From Flaccisagitta enflata (taxonomy: Eukaryota; Chaetognatha; Sagittoidea; Aphragmophora): DNA of 64,000 nucleotides. Location of the stretch: NCBI GenBank assembly GCA_965153355.1, contig OZ231126.1:34472001-34536000 (forward strand). Direction: 5' to 3'. A program made the position numbers and the translations under genes. The notes under the pieces are model-generated. The model saw nothing but the letters and a program-made list of their open reading frames with translations, searched no databases and was not told the DNA's origin. This document shows positions 1-10,393 of this stretch, piece by piece (position 1 is the first letter of the stretch; every line of letters begins with the position of its first letter).

Positions 1-337
1 TCTACTGCCTTCATCACAGTAAGAACGCTTTTGACAAATGATCATACTGACGAGGCGGTTTTTTCTCAATTAACATGAGAATAATCAATTGAAGTCATTT
101 GCAGCGTATCTTGCTTAATTCATGGCATCCGTCGATTTCTCTTGACAAAACACAAATTTCATATTGAATGACGTGGAAAATTAACGGAAAAGTGAAGAAC
201 TGCATGATTCCCATTGGATAACAAAGAGAATGGTGAAAATTGAGAAGGTTGTAAACTTCCAATTGAATAACATGGTAAATTGACAAAAGGTTGGAAAAAT
301 GCAAAATTCCTATTGAATGACGTGGGGAGTTGCTGCC
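1..337. repeat. AT-rich lead-in with degenerate ~50-bp tandem repeat
   Basis: From about 159 to 335 a unit of roughly 50 bp recurs three to four times, recognisable by variants of ATTGAATGACGTGG or ATTGAATAACATGG followed by an A-rich stretch ending in a short TTC. The copies are diverged and short ORFs across them are in no consistent frame. Nothing else is visible here. Confidence 0.5.
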
Positions 338-511
338 AAAGCCTCAAATATGCCCTATCAGGACGTCTGGAGATTCACCCCTGTGTCCTGCAGGACATCG
401 GCCCTTTGGGGCCGCTGCCCTGCTCTCACTCTAATTCTTCAGTTAATCACTCCAAGCAGGGCATCGGGTACCGCTGACCATGTGCGATCCTTCGATCCTT
501 CGATGACTTGA
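338..511 (-). mobile_element. Fragment of GGCC-hairpin repeat family (family 2)
   Basis: The core CATCGGCCCTTTGGGGCCG folds into a GC hairpin and is followed by GCTGCCCTGCTC and GGTACCGCTGACCATG. The same block recurs near 40.3, 41.1, 42.2, 42.9, 46.2 and 53.4 kb. This copy lacks the internal minisatellite seen at 41-43 kb, so it is truncated or a short variant. Confidence 0.6.
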
Positions 512-608
512 ATACCGATTGAGATATATCGATATATGCATTCCGTCGATGTATGTTTCCCCTATTTTGAAAACTGGTACTTCGCTACAAAATCTTTGCT
601 CCAGTGCG

Positions 609-749
609 TTTTTAGGTGCGACAAAGCACCTCTATATCTGGCTGTGTCCGTTGGTTGGTTGGTTGGTTGGTCGGTCGGTCTGTCTGTGGGGTAACGCATT
701 CGTTCGACGATCCACACGTCGCACCTTATTGGCCTACTTGGCCTTGTTT
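609..749 (-). mobile_element. HINE-like element, stem type 3 (GGTGCGAC)
   Basis: Read on the minus strand, the element begins AACAAGGCCAAGTAGGCC, carries the 9-mer AGGTGCGAC near its 5' end, has a GTTG/GTCG microsatellite core, and ends in the hairpin AGGTGCTTTGTCGCACCT followed by A5. The 5' 9-mer is the exact reverse complement of the last nine bases of the hairpin. The copy at 57974-58099 has the same ends. Body and layout match the GTCGCG and GTTGCG types, but the stem sequence is different. Confidence 0.7.
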
Positions 750-1135
750 CCCCCTATATCCCTTTTTGATATGACTTTGCCATTGTGTGATTATCATGTC
801 TCGGGATTAAATTCATTTGTTAATTCCAAAATTCTCCGACAATTTTTCCGAAACCGGGTCGGCACAGGTTGACTGTATCCAAGTGCACGACGAGGCCGAT
901 GTTACAGTTCCTTCGACAACGAAGAACATGATCAACGAATTTTGGTGGTTGGAGAAAGCCAACTGTTCTAAGAGAAAAAGGTTCATTGCATTGCGAGGGA
1001 TGAGTGGTCAGTGTCACCCATTGTACCCCCTGCACGTTTATTTCAATAGTATGGGATGACCAATACTGCATTGCTGCATTGCCGCAAGCTGGGATTTTCA
1101 ATGGTGAAATAAAGAAAGGCAGACAGCTTAGTCAG
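750..1135. other. Non-repetitive spacer, no gene seen
   Basis: The short ORFs overlap one another on both strands and have no splice context or recognisable motif. Confidence 0.4.
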
Positions 1136-1335
1136 GGAAAGTGAAAGAAAGAAGGAAAAAAGGAAAACAAGAAAGAAAGAAAGAAAGAACGAAAGAAAGT
1201 AAGAAAGAAAAAAAGAAAAAAAGAAAGAAAGAAAAAAAAAGAAAGAAAGCAAAAATGAAAGAAAGAAGCAAAGAAAGACAGAAAGAGAGAACGAAAGAAA
1301 GAAAGAAAGAAGGAAAAAAAAGAAAAAAAGAGGCA

Positions 1336-1395
<60 letters not shown>

Positions 1396-1474
1396 AAAAA
1401 AGAAAGAAGGAAAGAAAGACCGAAAAAAAGAAAGAAAGAAAGCAAGAAAGAAAGAAAGAAAGCCAGAGAGAAAA

Positions 1475-1546
<72 letters not shown>

Positions 1547-1612
1547 GAAGGAAGAAAAAAAGAAGGAAAGAAAGAAAGAAAGAAAGATACAAAGAAAGGA
1601 ACAATTGAAAAA
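1136..1612. repeat. Long (GAAA)n polypurine tract
   Basis: About 475 bp are almost pure purine on the + strand, mostly GAAA with AAAG, GGAA and rare C/T interruptions. Both strands are open for long distances (Lys/Glu/Arg or Phe/Leu/Ser) only because the composition excludes stops. Such tracts can form triplex DNA. It ends about 160 bp before sphingosine kinase exon 1. Confidence 0.9.
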
Positions 1613-1773
1613 AGTATGGAGGAAAGGGAGATGCGTAAAGATAAGTAAAATGAAAGATTTGGCTTTTGCCACTGCACCGCTCTCCTAATCAGGTCCCGAT
1701 GTTGTCTTACATGCGGTGAACATGGGGTAAGCCTTACTCCATTGTCCGGCGACGGATTCGACACCTATCTCAG

Positions 1774-2368
1774 TTTCGACGAGATTGTTGGCTGCTTCCT
1801 CCACTCGACCACCCAAAACCAATTCCGTTCCAGTCAAACCGGACGAAGCGTCAACCCGTCGATCACCATCCCACGTTCAGGGTCGGAATTCGAAATATTT
1901 ACTGTAGTCGTTTACGCGCCAAAAATCGTTGGCAAGAACAGGAAGATGCGAGAGAACGCGCGAGTTAAGTTAAGGCGGAAAACGTTCACTTTTCTCGTCG
2001 ACGAGTTCCCGACTTTCAATGACAACCATCAGTTAGCCCGGAAGTGGCAATGGCGTCTGTCTCCAGTGTTGCGGGCTCGCGAAGTCAAAGCGAGGTTGTC
2101 TTTGGGGATTTCAGCAAAGGAACAAGTTCTTTTGTCGTCACCTCCTCGAAGTCCACGCGTCGTAGTCGTCATCAACCCCTACGGAGGAACAAGAAAAGCC
2201 AAGCGATTGTTTTACAACCAAGCAGCGCCTGTATTTCGTCAGGCAGGCATCGAGTTTGTCGTCGAAATTACCAAAAGTCAAGGATTTGCGCGGAAAATGG
2301 CAGAGGAAATGGATGTTGGCTCGGTCGACGCGATCATCGCCTGCTCGGGAGACGGAATCATTCACGAG
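1774..2368 (+). CDS. SPHK: Sphingosine kinase, exon 1 (N-terminal and ATP-binding part)
   Basis: Sphingosine kinases phosphorylate sphingosine to sphingosine-1-phosphate. The exon encodes a family-like N-terminal segment (FDEIVGC, then an R/K-rich stretch), then the DAG-kinase-type catalytic start: VVVVINPYGG (nucleotide-binding loop) and ACSGDGIIHE (the conserved SGDG catalytic motif). No ATG opens this frame. I place the start at an acceptor ending at 1773 (TATCTCAG); an earlier acceptor at 1691-1692 would also stay open. The donor after ...HE at 2369 (GTTGAA) is weak, but the joined reading HE|IFNGLL matches the family, where NGL follows HEV. The true first exon lies upstream or is missed. 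Family identity is well supported; the 5' end is not. Confidence 0.85.
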
Positions 2369-2968
2369 GTTGAAACAGAAGATTGTTTGAGGGAAACGTA
2401 GTACCGACTGTCGAATGAATTTCGCAGAATTACAGCCTTATCAGTCCTCGCCCCTTTTGATACTCCACCAGACTTTATGTTGCGGACTCGTGACTAAGAA
2501 AGACTTTGTCCATCCGTCTGTCCGTCATGCTTGAGTAGAAGAATATGCGTCCGTCCGTCACAAAGTCGTTTTTCTGGTTTTTTTTTCCTCTTTGGTTTTC
2601 CTCTGCTGCCAATCCGTCCGCGACTAATGCTGCGGTGTATACAGCGCTTTCTGACACCTTGTTTCTCTTTTGTTCTGCAACTTATTTTTTGTAAGATTAA
2701 GAAGACCACAGATTCGGACGACTGTTCCAATGATTTTTTAAGACCGAATGAAGTCCGATAGACTGACACTGACACTGACACTGAAATATGAAAAAATGGA
2801 AATGTAATCTTCGAACCCGCTTGTCAAAGAAATGCAATACGAATGAAATGTGACCCACCCATGAACGGACACAACCTAAACAGAGATGTAACGACGTATT
2901 TTTACAATAATTGATATGCTCTAATATGTTTCCATAATATCTGTTGTCATATATACATGCCCAGTAAG
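2369..2968 (+). other. Sphingosine kinase intron 1 (600 bp)
   Basis: AT-rich sequence with a short (GACACT)n run near 2762. No other gene or repeat family is visible. It ends in CCCAGTAAG, used as the acceptor for exon 2. Confidence 0.6.
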
Positions 2969-3038
2969 ATCTTCAACGGCCTTCTCCATCGACGCGACGC
3001 AACTTCCGCACTCAAAACGCCGATAGGCATTTTACCTG
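2969..3038 (+). CDS. SPHK: Sphingosine kinase, exon 2 (70 bp)
   Basis: Translates as IFNGLLHRRDATSALKTPIG followed by ILP(G). This is the NGL...P-x-GILP stretch that follows SGDG in sphingosine kinases. Entry phase is 0 and exit phase is 1, with donor G|GTGAGC. The last base G joins to GA at 38349 to give ILPGGTSNAFA, the equivalent of the family's GILPxGSGNAL loop. The next coding piece is about 35 kb away. Confidence 0.85.
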
Positions 3039-3060
3039 GTGAGCGGTTTGGCATACAATA

Positions 3061-3628
3061 TAGGTGGCTTGAGCGGGATAAAGTGTCGTTAGGGGCTTAT
3101 TTCCCATCAGGGTGGGATTTGGTAGTCTGTGTAGGTGGCTTGAGCGGGATAAAGTGTCGTTAGGGGCTTATTTCCCATCAGGGTGGGATTTGGTGGTCTG
3201 TGTAGGTGGCTTGAGCGGGATAAAGTGTCGTTAGTGGCTTATTTCCCATCAGGGTGGGGTTTGGTGGTCTGTGTAGGTGGCTTGAGCGGGATAAAGTGTC
3301 GTTAGGGGCTTATTTCCCATCAGGGTGGGATTTGGTAGTCTGTGTAGATGGCTTGAGCGGGATAAAGTGTCGTTAGGGGCTTATTTCCCATCAGGCTGAG
3401 ATTTGGTGGTCTATGTAGGTGGCTTGAGCGGGATAAAGTGTCGTTAGGGGCTCATTTCCTATCAGGGTGGGATTTGGTGGTCTGTGTAGGTGGCTTGAGC
3501 GGGATAAAGTGTCGTTAGGGGCTTATTTCCCATCAGGGTGGGATTTGGTGGTCTGTGTAGGTGGCTTGAGCGGGATAAAGTGTCGTTAGGGGCTTATTTC
3601 CCATCAGGGTGGGATTTGGTAGTCTGTG
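3061..3628. repeat. 71-bp minisatellite, 8 copies
   Basis: Units start with TAGGTGGCTTGAGCGGGATA at 3061, 3132, 3203 and so on, with few substitutions between copies. The array begins 22 bp after the exon 2 donor. The partial ORF over it is a by-product. Confidence 0.93.
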
Positions 3629-3866
3629 CAATACCAGTGAGTGATCGCACAAGAAAAGACCGGAAACTTAATGAACCGGCTTAAGCAACGCGGTGTTGAC
3701 CAGACTGTCATACGAAATGATACCAACGCGACGGATTGACGAAATGCAGGAGTGTATTAAGTTGAGCGGCCTTTGATTTCTTCCCCCCCCCCCCCTGGTC
3801 TTTGATTTCCTTCCCCGCCAAGTCGAAAAATAGTTAGGTTTATTTACCCCATAGAGTATAAATATA
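3629..3866. other. Spacer with poly-C run
   Basis: Unique sequence plus a C14 run near 3783 and two copies of a CTTTGATTTC.TTCCCC motif. No gene is seen. Confidence 0.4.
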
Positions 3867-4178
3867 CTATCTAGGAAAAATATACGGACACCTAACCATG
3901 GTTAACATTACTATAAAATTATTCAATATCAATAAAAAAACATACTCATTACATGTTTTGGTTGCTTACTAAGAAATTAGGGATACTCTGAATTAAGTTG
4001 AAAATTATATCAAGTTGAAAAATCATAGACCAATCCTATAAAAACTCGAAACAGAGACACTTGATAGTTCAAAATATCATATAATAATGGGAAATGGATT
4101 TATTGGAACATGTTTTTCATTCAGTGATTTAAAAGACTAAGTTTTCTCCAGCTGTCCATATATCTATTTCCTAGATAG
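3867..4178. mobile_element. TA-flanked MITE (CTATCTAGGAAA termini)
   Basis: Terminal inverted repeat CTATCTAGGAAA...TTTCCTAGATAG is flanked on both sides by TA, and the interior is AT-rich and non-coding. A second member with a longer, better preserved repeat lies at 30906-31502. TA duplication with this layout fits a Tc1/mariner-type non-autonomous element. Confidence 0.75.
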
Positions 4179-4229
4179 TAGTATAAATATTGTCAGAATA
4201 GTGTAAAATAGGGTTGTAGCAGTCAAATA

Positions 4230-4649
4230 CACTTTTTTTTTCATAAGAACGTCATTTTTTTTTCGAAGGCTTCATGTTCTTATTTTTAAGGCTAAATAAA
4301 GCCTTCAATGTTCTTAGAGCATTCTTAATTTAAAATACTATATAAACTATGGGAAAACTCATAAAATACTATAGTTAACTTATATCAAATATATTTCTAT
4401 TAAATGTTGTTAAAACAAATGCCAAACATTAAAGTCTAAAGATATTTTTATGATATTTATATTAAAAATTATATAATACTATCTAAATTATATTAAAATT
4501 CAAGTGTTTTAGAAATATTCTTTAAAAATTACCTTCAGCAAAAATTTTTTTCAAGATTTGAAGCCTTCGTATGTTCTTAAGATGTTTTTAATTTTGGGGC
4601 CATTTGAAGCCTTGATGTTCTTATAAACTAGGTTCTTATAAAAAAAGTG
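4230..4649. mobile_element. TA-flanked MITE (CACTTTTT...ATAAGAAC family), copy 1
   Basis: Starts CACTTTTTTTTTCATAAGAA, ends GTTCTTATAAAAAAAGTG, flanked by TA on both sides. Inside, AAGCCTTCAATGTTCTTA-like segments recur in both orientations. Related copies lie at 7793-8291 and 11946-12334. Confidence 0.75.
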
Positions 4650-4957
4650 TACTATCTTTTGGAACTGTCAAAAGTGTAATATCTTTAAAGATTTAGTTTT
4701 TTCTACTTTTCCACCCTTTCTCCGAACCCTTTGATTTTATTTGCATCCCCCCCCCGTCAACTATATACACCCCTGACGAAAAGTCAATTCTGACAGAGGA
4801 TGTGATGACGCATTGACAATGGCAAAATGAAAAAAAAAATCCTGTGTTGTGCGTCGACGTAAGTCTTGTTTAAACGCACATACCGGCATACCCCGCATTG
4901 ATTACATCACTTAAAGCGCCCCAAAAGTTTACCCATGACTTCACCCAATTAACCATC
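4650..4957. other. Spacer, no gene
   Basis: AT-rich, with a C9 run near 4747. No coding signal or repeat family is recognised. Confidence 0.4.
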
Positions 4958-5674
4958 CACTGTGCTTTTAAAACAATTCTGAGTGAAAAGTCATATAACT
5001 GTGCACAAATCATCATTGCAAGCACCAGTAGTATAATAAGCAGAATGTTTATTTTTATGATGGAGTAGTACAGTGCAAACTTTTTGGTTTGCTTTTTGCA
5101 CTGTACTACTCCATGAAAATAAACATTCTGCAAATAACTGTGGGTTTTTCTGCATTTTTGAGCAGTATTGGGGTGTTAGAGCATGTGACTAGCAAAAACA
5201 AAATCAGTTCCGGAGTGCTTTTTGAGTAATCTTCAAAATCAGAAAAAGATAGACCAAATTTCAATGCAGATTCTTCTGGGATTTGTTGACAAAAATTCTG
5301 AATATATATTATTAATCTATGCAAAATTCCCTTTCATTTGATAGGTTGCACTCAATATTTTTGCAAAGAATTAATTTTTATTTTTTAAGTCACCGTTACA
5401 AAAAAGTAACGGTGGCTTAAAATATGAAAACCTAATTTCTTTATAAAACCATATTGTGTGACCTATCTAATGTAAGGAAATTTTGTATAGAATAACGATA
5501 TGGAATTTAAAAATGAGTCTATCTAACTCATTTGAATCTGCATTTAAGATAGAGGTTCGGGGAATGATTTTGTTTTTGCTAGTTACATGCTCATACACCC
5601 CAATACTGCTCAAAAATGCAGAAAAACCCACAGTTATATGACTTTCCACTGAGAATTTTTTTAAAAGCACAGTG
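4958..5674. mobile_element. Foldback/MITE-like inverted repeat
   Basis: Left segments 4958-5010 and 5137-5215 pair with the right arm 5556-5674 in inverse orientation; the ends read CACTGTGCTTTT and AAAAGCACAGTG. Short ORFs on the two arms translate to similar peptides only because the arms are copies. The left arm is interrupted by a separate hairpin (5041-5130). Confidence 0.7.
5041..5130. repeat. Perfect-looking hairpin inside the left arm
   Basis: Bases 5041-5079 are the reverse complement of 5095-5130 apart from a 3-nt indel, separated by a 15-nt loop. The arms contain GGAGTAGTACAGTGCAAA and its complement. Confidence 0.85.
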
Positions 5675-5779
5675 CATCGCAATAGCTTGTTGAAAAAATG
5701 TTCTTTGCAAAATTTCCAACCACTCTGATGTTGGGGACCTCTGTTAGGAAAAGTTTGAAGCATTTTAAGAAGTTACAGG

Positions 5780-6190
5780 TGGGGTACAGTAGATGTCGTC
5801 TAGACTTAGAAATACGGGGGAGCTCATAACCTGAGTATCAGTACAGTAGAGGGACTGATATTTTTCTGGTGTAATGTATAGGCTCTAAGGGGTTGACGAT
5901 GGGGTATGGCATCCCCCTATGGCTTACCTTAGGAAAAAAACTTTCAGTATAAAACTATGGGATCAATCATTTTTTTAGCAGAATTTCAGCTTCATCTATT
6001 TGCTGAAATTGCAAAACCAGCTCGGGATTTGATCCTGGTACTTTTAAATAAACTGATGCCAATAGATTTGAAGTCAAGTGAGTTAACCACTAGACCCACT
6101 CCACTAACTGTTAGAATAGAACACTCATAAAAAAATGAAAATTATATTTGTTGATATTATAATTTTTGGTTCCAAAGTTATATTTTTCAA
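5780..6190 (+). repeat. Dispersed repeat, copy 1 (inverted copy near 36.05-36.31 kb)
   Basis: Shared blocks with 36050-36310 in opposite orientation include CAGTAGATGTCGTCTA, GGGGTTGACGATGGGGTATG and TTGTTGATATTATAATTTTT. This copy contains an extra insertion, including a tRNA-like segment, between the second and third blocks. The exact ends were not found. Confidence 0.7.
6022..6115 (-). tRNA. tRNA-like pseudogene or SINE head
   Basis: On the minus strand, GTCTAGTGGTTAACTC resembles a Pol III A box. GACTTCAAATC resembles a tRNA-Ser anticodon arm, a variable-arm-like stretch follows, and GGATCAAATCCC resembles a decayed B box. The anticodon stem has two mismatches and there is no clear T-run terminator. 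A pseudogene or tRNA-derived SINE is more likely than a working tRNA. Confidence 0.3.
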
Positions 6191-7092
6191 ATTTTTGTCT
6201 TATTATATAGATTATACAGTTGGGTCGACTCTTTCTTTTTTTTATCAAAATGGTCCTTGGGGAGGTCGCTATCATTGTTCAAAAGATGAGCATTAGTGCT
6301 TCAGCGGTGTGCTAGCTAGGAACGATTAACTGTTATTACACCAGTTATACAATGACGCTCCAAAAAATTTTACTGAAACACTTATTTGAGGATTGATCAT
6401 GGTCTTCACTATCAGGAAAAATCCATACATTTACATATAGAGTGCTGCAGTTAAAAAAATGGCTGCAAAGAAAAAGCCTTAAAGTTATATTGATTGTAAT
6501 TCGTACGCCGGCAAGTAGAGAAACTGTATAATCGATCTAATTGGACTCTAAAATTTCGGTCCAAAAATGGGAAAAAAAAAAACACTGAAAATCGACAAAT
6601 TATCGCCAAATAAGGGCCTAAAAAAATTCGATAAAAAAAGTTAAAGTCCGGGAGTATTATAATCCATATAATAATACTTTAAAAAATTTCACTTAGTTGT
6701 GCTTAGCAAAAAAAAAAAAAAATATTCTGGATTTACACGTTTCAAACAAAAATAAAAATTCCAAAAAAAGTTGAAAAAAAGTTAAAGTTTTTTTAATTAT
6801 ATCCAGAGTCTAATTTAAAACATAAAATTTTGACGATCTGACAAACATCTCAAAACGCCTAAGTCTTTTGTTCTTTTGTTTCTCGGAAAAACAGGATCTT
6901 TCGTCTCCTACTGTGTCTTTTCTTTTACCGCTGAAAGAGCGTGTGAAAGCGACACCTATGCAAAACTTGGTTGCTCGGGATGAGCAACTCGCTTGCGCTT
7001 TTGTTTGCGCATCCTCCTCTCCGGTCGCCGAAAATGTTTATCAACTTTTGACTACAGAATTTTTTTTTCTTTCGTCTCGCGCGCCTGTTCGT
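6191..7092. other. AT-rich spacer with homopolymer runs
   Basis: Runs of A and T and no repeat family recognised. A 111-codon open frame at 6868-7203 runs straight through a 45-bp hairpin and shows no protein motif, so I do not call it a gene. The segment may hold the upstream region of N1. Confidence 0.4.
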
Positions 7093-7202
7093 CACGCTGC
7101 CCGGTTGGGCAACAATTTATGCAATATATTTTTAAAACGATCCGCTACGCTAGCCGATTTTAAAAATATATTGCATAAATTGTTGCCCAACCGGGAAGCG
7201 TG
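7093..7202. repeat. 45-bp-stem hairpin upstream of N1
   Basis: Arms 7093-7137 and 7158-7202 are reverse complements with one mismatch, separated by 20 nt. Each arm contains GGTTGGGCAACAATTTATGC or its complement. It lies about 105 bp before the N1 start codon. It could be a small palindromic MITE or a structured RNA; no second copy was seen in the window. Confidence 0.9.
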
Positions 7203-7307
7203 AACCCATCTATATTGCCGCGTTGCATGCGTGCGTGAAGTAAATCACAGGTGTAATACGCAATGTTTTATTTTTACAGCAATAAATTGACTTTAATTAT
7301 TTGGAAA

Positions 7308-10300
7308 ATGAATTACCCACCTTTTACCGGCGATTTCGACATCGGCGAGTTGGGTGACGTGGATCCTGACGCTGAAGACTCATTTCGTTTCAACGACTTC
7401 GTTTTACGATGGCGGCAAGGAATGCCGCCCAACTATGAAAAATTACTCTACGTTGAACTCGTAGACGGGCAATCGAGACTCATTGGACGTTACATCAAAG
7501 CACATAAGGTAAATATATGGTAGCGTGCTTTGTTCTTTCATTACTTCACGCATGAGTACACTTCGGCGTTTACACTAGCGAGTCGTAAATTTGCTATCCA
7601 TTTTTTTATTTACATCAGAAAATATGGCTCGAAGACGTACAATGTTTCGTGGTAAGCGATGGGACGACGGGCGGTTTTTCGAGCAAAGCGACCGAGACGC
7701 CACAAAGTCTTCGTAAGAAACTGGAGAATTTGGGTGAGTCTGGTGATTGCGTCGGGTTGGTTTAGAATGAATTGACAAAATAACTTGCCTTACACTTTTT
7801 TTTTTTATAAGAACGTCATTTTTTGAGCAAGCCTTCAATGTTCTTAAATTTTCAGCAGTTTCAAGGCTTGAACGTTCTTAAATTGTTCTTAATTCAAACG
7901 CATTTTTTAGCCTTCAATTAAGAACGTTCTTAATTAGTTTCAAGTTGGTCATTAAGGAGAAAATGAAGGAAAATGTCAATGAAACAATAAAGAAGTAGAT
8001 TTAAACATTTTAAATGAATTAAGATCATTGAAAGTAGAAAAACATATGCTATATAAAGTGAGACATGATTTGCTGAACAGAAAAGATATGGAGTCTGTCC
8101 ATTTACAAAGAACAATTGATTAAAAAAAAAACAGAAAAAAAAATGTTCTTAGATTTTTAAGATTTCAAGCCTAATGTTCTTAATTTTTTCAAGAAATGAA
8201 GCCTTCCAATGTTCTTAGCATGTTCGTAAATTTTTGACGATTTGAAGCCTAACGTTCTTATAAACTTGGTTCTTATAAAAAAAAATAAGTGTATTTTTTG
8301 AACGCAGTAATGATTGAGCGCATGAATGAAACCGTGGGGGTTTGAGACGGAGTAGGAACGAAGACTTTAAGTTTAACACTCAGCTCTGCCCGCTTTTAAA
8401 GTTAGCGTCACGGACAGACATGAGTTGTTTGACTCTTGCCTCGTTATAGGTTACGTATTATGCAGTTAAAGTAGGTCATACCCAATGTTTTTTTAATATG
8501 CTTACAGGTGTCTCGAATCGTCAAGTGATTTATCACTCAAAGGATGGGCACGTCACAACTGTCCCGCCGTGGGAACGCAACATATCTAGCCTGGGTAAGT
8601 ATTGTCGCTTTACGTTAACAACGTTAGAGGCTATAACCTATAAAATTGTCGTGCGTAGTCTTTCACAACTTAACGGCAATTGAACGTTTTCCTTCATGGT
8701 TTGTGGTTCGCGTATTAACTGTAGGTCGGGCGTATTAACTTAAGTGTTTGTTCGTGCCTACTAGCTTAACGTATATCAACATAACCGTTATCAACTTAAT
8801 TGTAATTAACTTTTAATTATTAATTATTATTTATTAATGATTAATAATCGATTATTAATTATTAATTTTTCTCTTAGTAATTAGTAATTATTAATCATTA
8901 TTCATTATTGATTATTATTAATTATTAATTATCAAGTATTAATTATTAATTATTAATTGTATTTTTTTTTGCGTATTAACATAACTGTAATTAATTTAAC
9001 ATCGTGTGTATTAACTTAACTGTATGTTCGTGCCGAATACTTTAACGTTCGCCGTATTAACTCAAGTGTTTGTACATGCGTATCCACTTAACTGCGGTTA
9101 CGCTAATAGGCACTACGTTAACTTAACGTCGTGCATATTAATTTCCACGTTATTAGCTTAACCGTAATTAATATTAATTATTAACTATTAACTTTTATTA
9201 ATTAGAGCGTTATAAACTTAAGTGTAATGAAACTTAACGTCGTGCGTCTCAACTTTGGGCACCCAAATTATAACCAATGTAACTTTGTACTTACAGAGGA
9301 AATCATCCTCGAAAGTGTTGGTCGACGCCTTCATCCATCGACAGTAATTTCGACGTCGTCCACGGCATCCACGTTATCGGCATCGCATCCCATCGCTTCC
9401 CCGTCGTACACGCCGGCAACGCAACCCGTCGATTCCTTGCCCGTAATTTCGACGTCGTCTACGATCCCTCCGTCATCGGCAACGCATCCCGACGTTTCCC
9501 TGTCGACGCCCTCCACGATCCCTCCGTCATCGGCAACGCATCCCGACGTTTCCCTGTCGACGCCCTCCACGATCCCTCCGTCATCGGCAACGCATCCCGA
9601 CGTTTCCCTGTCGACGCCCTCCACGATCCCTCCGTCATCGGCAACGCATCCCGACGTTTCCCTGTCGACGCCCTCCACGATCCCTCCGTCATCGGCAACG
9701 CATCCCGACGTTTCCCTGTCGACGCCCTCCACGATCCCTCCGTCATCGGCAACGCATCCCGACGTTTCCCTGTCGACGCCCTCCACGATCCCTCCATCGG
9801 CAGTGTCAACATCGGCAACGCAAGCCATCGTTTCCGGGCCGGTAATGTCGACGTCCGTATCACCACCTGTTACCTTGGCGGTGTCCTCCCAGTCGTTTTC
9901 AGCATCTGCTACGCCGCAGTCTGTTTCCAAAATTTTAAGCCCATCTGGACCTTTCGCGATGACACCGTCGCCAACGCCAAGTATGCTGGGGTTATCGCCA
10001 CGAACGGAGCCATTGGAGCCGCCGGCAATGTTGCCGGAGTTTTTGTCTTTCTCAGCCGGGGAGTTGAAGCGACCGGCGGCGCGAAGATTGGACAACAAAA
10101 CCAATCGTTCGTCAACCTCGACAAGAAGCGTCGTCATGTCGCCGCCGTTATCGGCGGATCGAATTTCAGCATCGTCCCCATCGTCGTTGAATTGCCATAT
10201 AGGTAAATATATGTGCGTGTGTAAGTAATTGCAATTAACATCAATTCAAGAAGGTCCAAGTCTTTTCATTGATTATAACTTTACGTTTTTAACGCCTGCT

Positions 10301-10313
10301 CGCCAATTTATTG

Positions 10314-10393
<80 letters not shown>

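Noticed and set aside
609-749. Canonical Helitron for the HINE-like family
   Set aside because: There is no 5' TC end, and the terminal hairpin directly abuts the A-run instead of lying about ten bases before CTRR. The Helentron/HINE comparison is closer but remains an inference.
1043-1764. Long Phe/Ser/Leu or Lys/Glu open frames
   Set aside because: They are translations of the polypurine tract in different frames and strands.
6868-7203. 111-codon open frame upstream of N1
   Set aside because: It runs through both arms of the 45-bp hairpin, has no motif and ends inside the second arm.
9331-10137. 268-codon minus-strand frame
   Set aside because: Shadow of N1 exon 4; the + frame has matching splice sites and phases.
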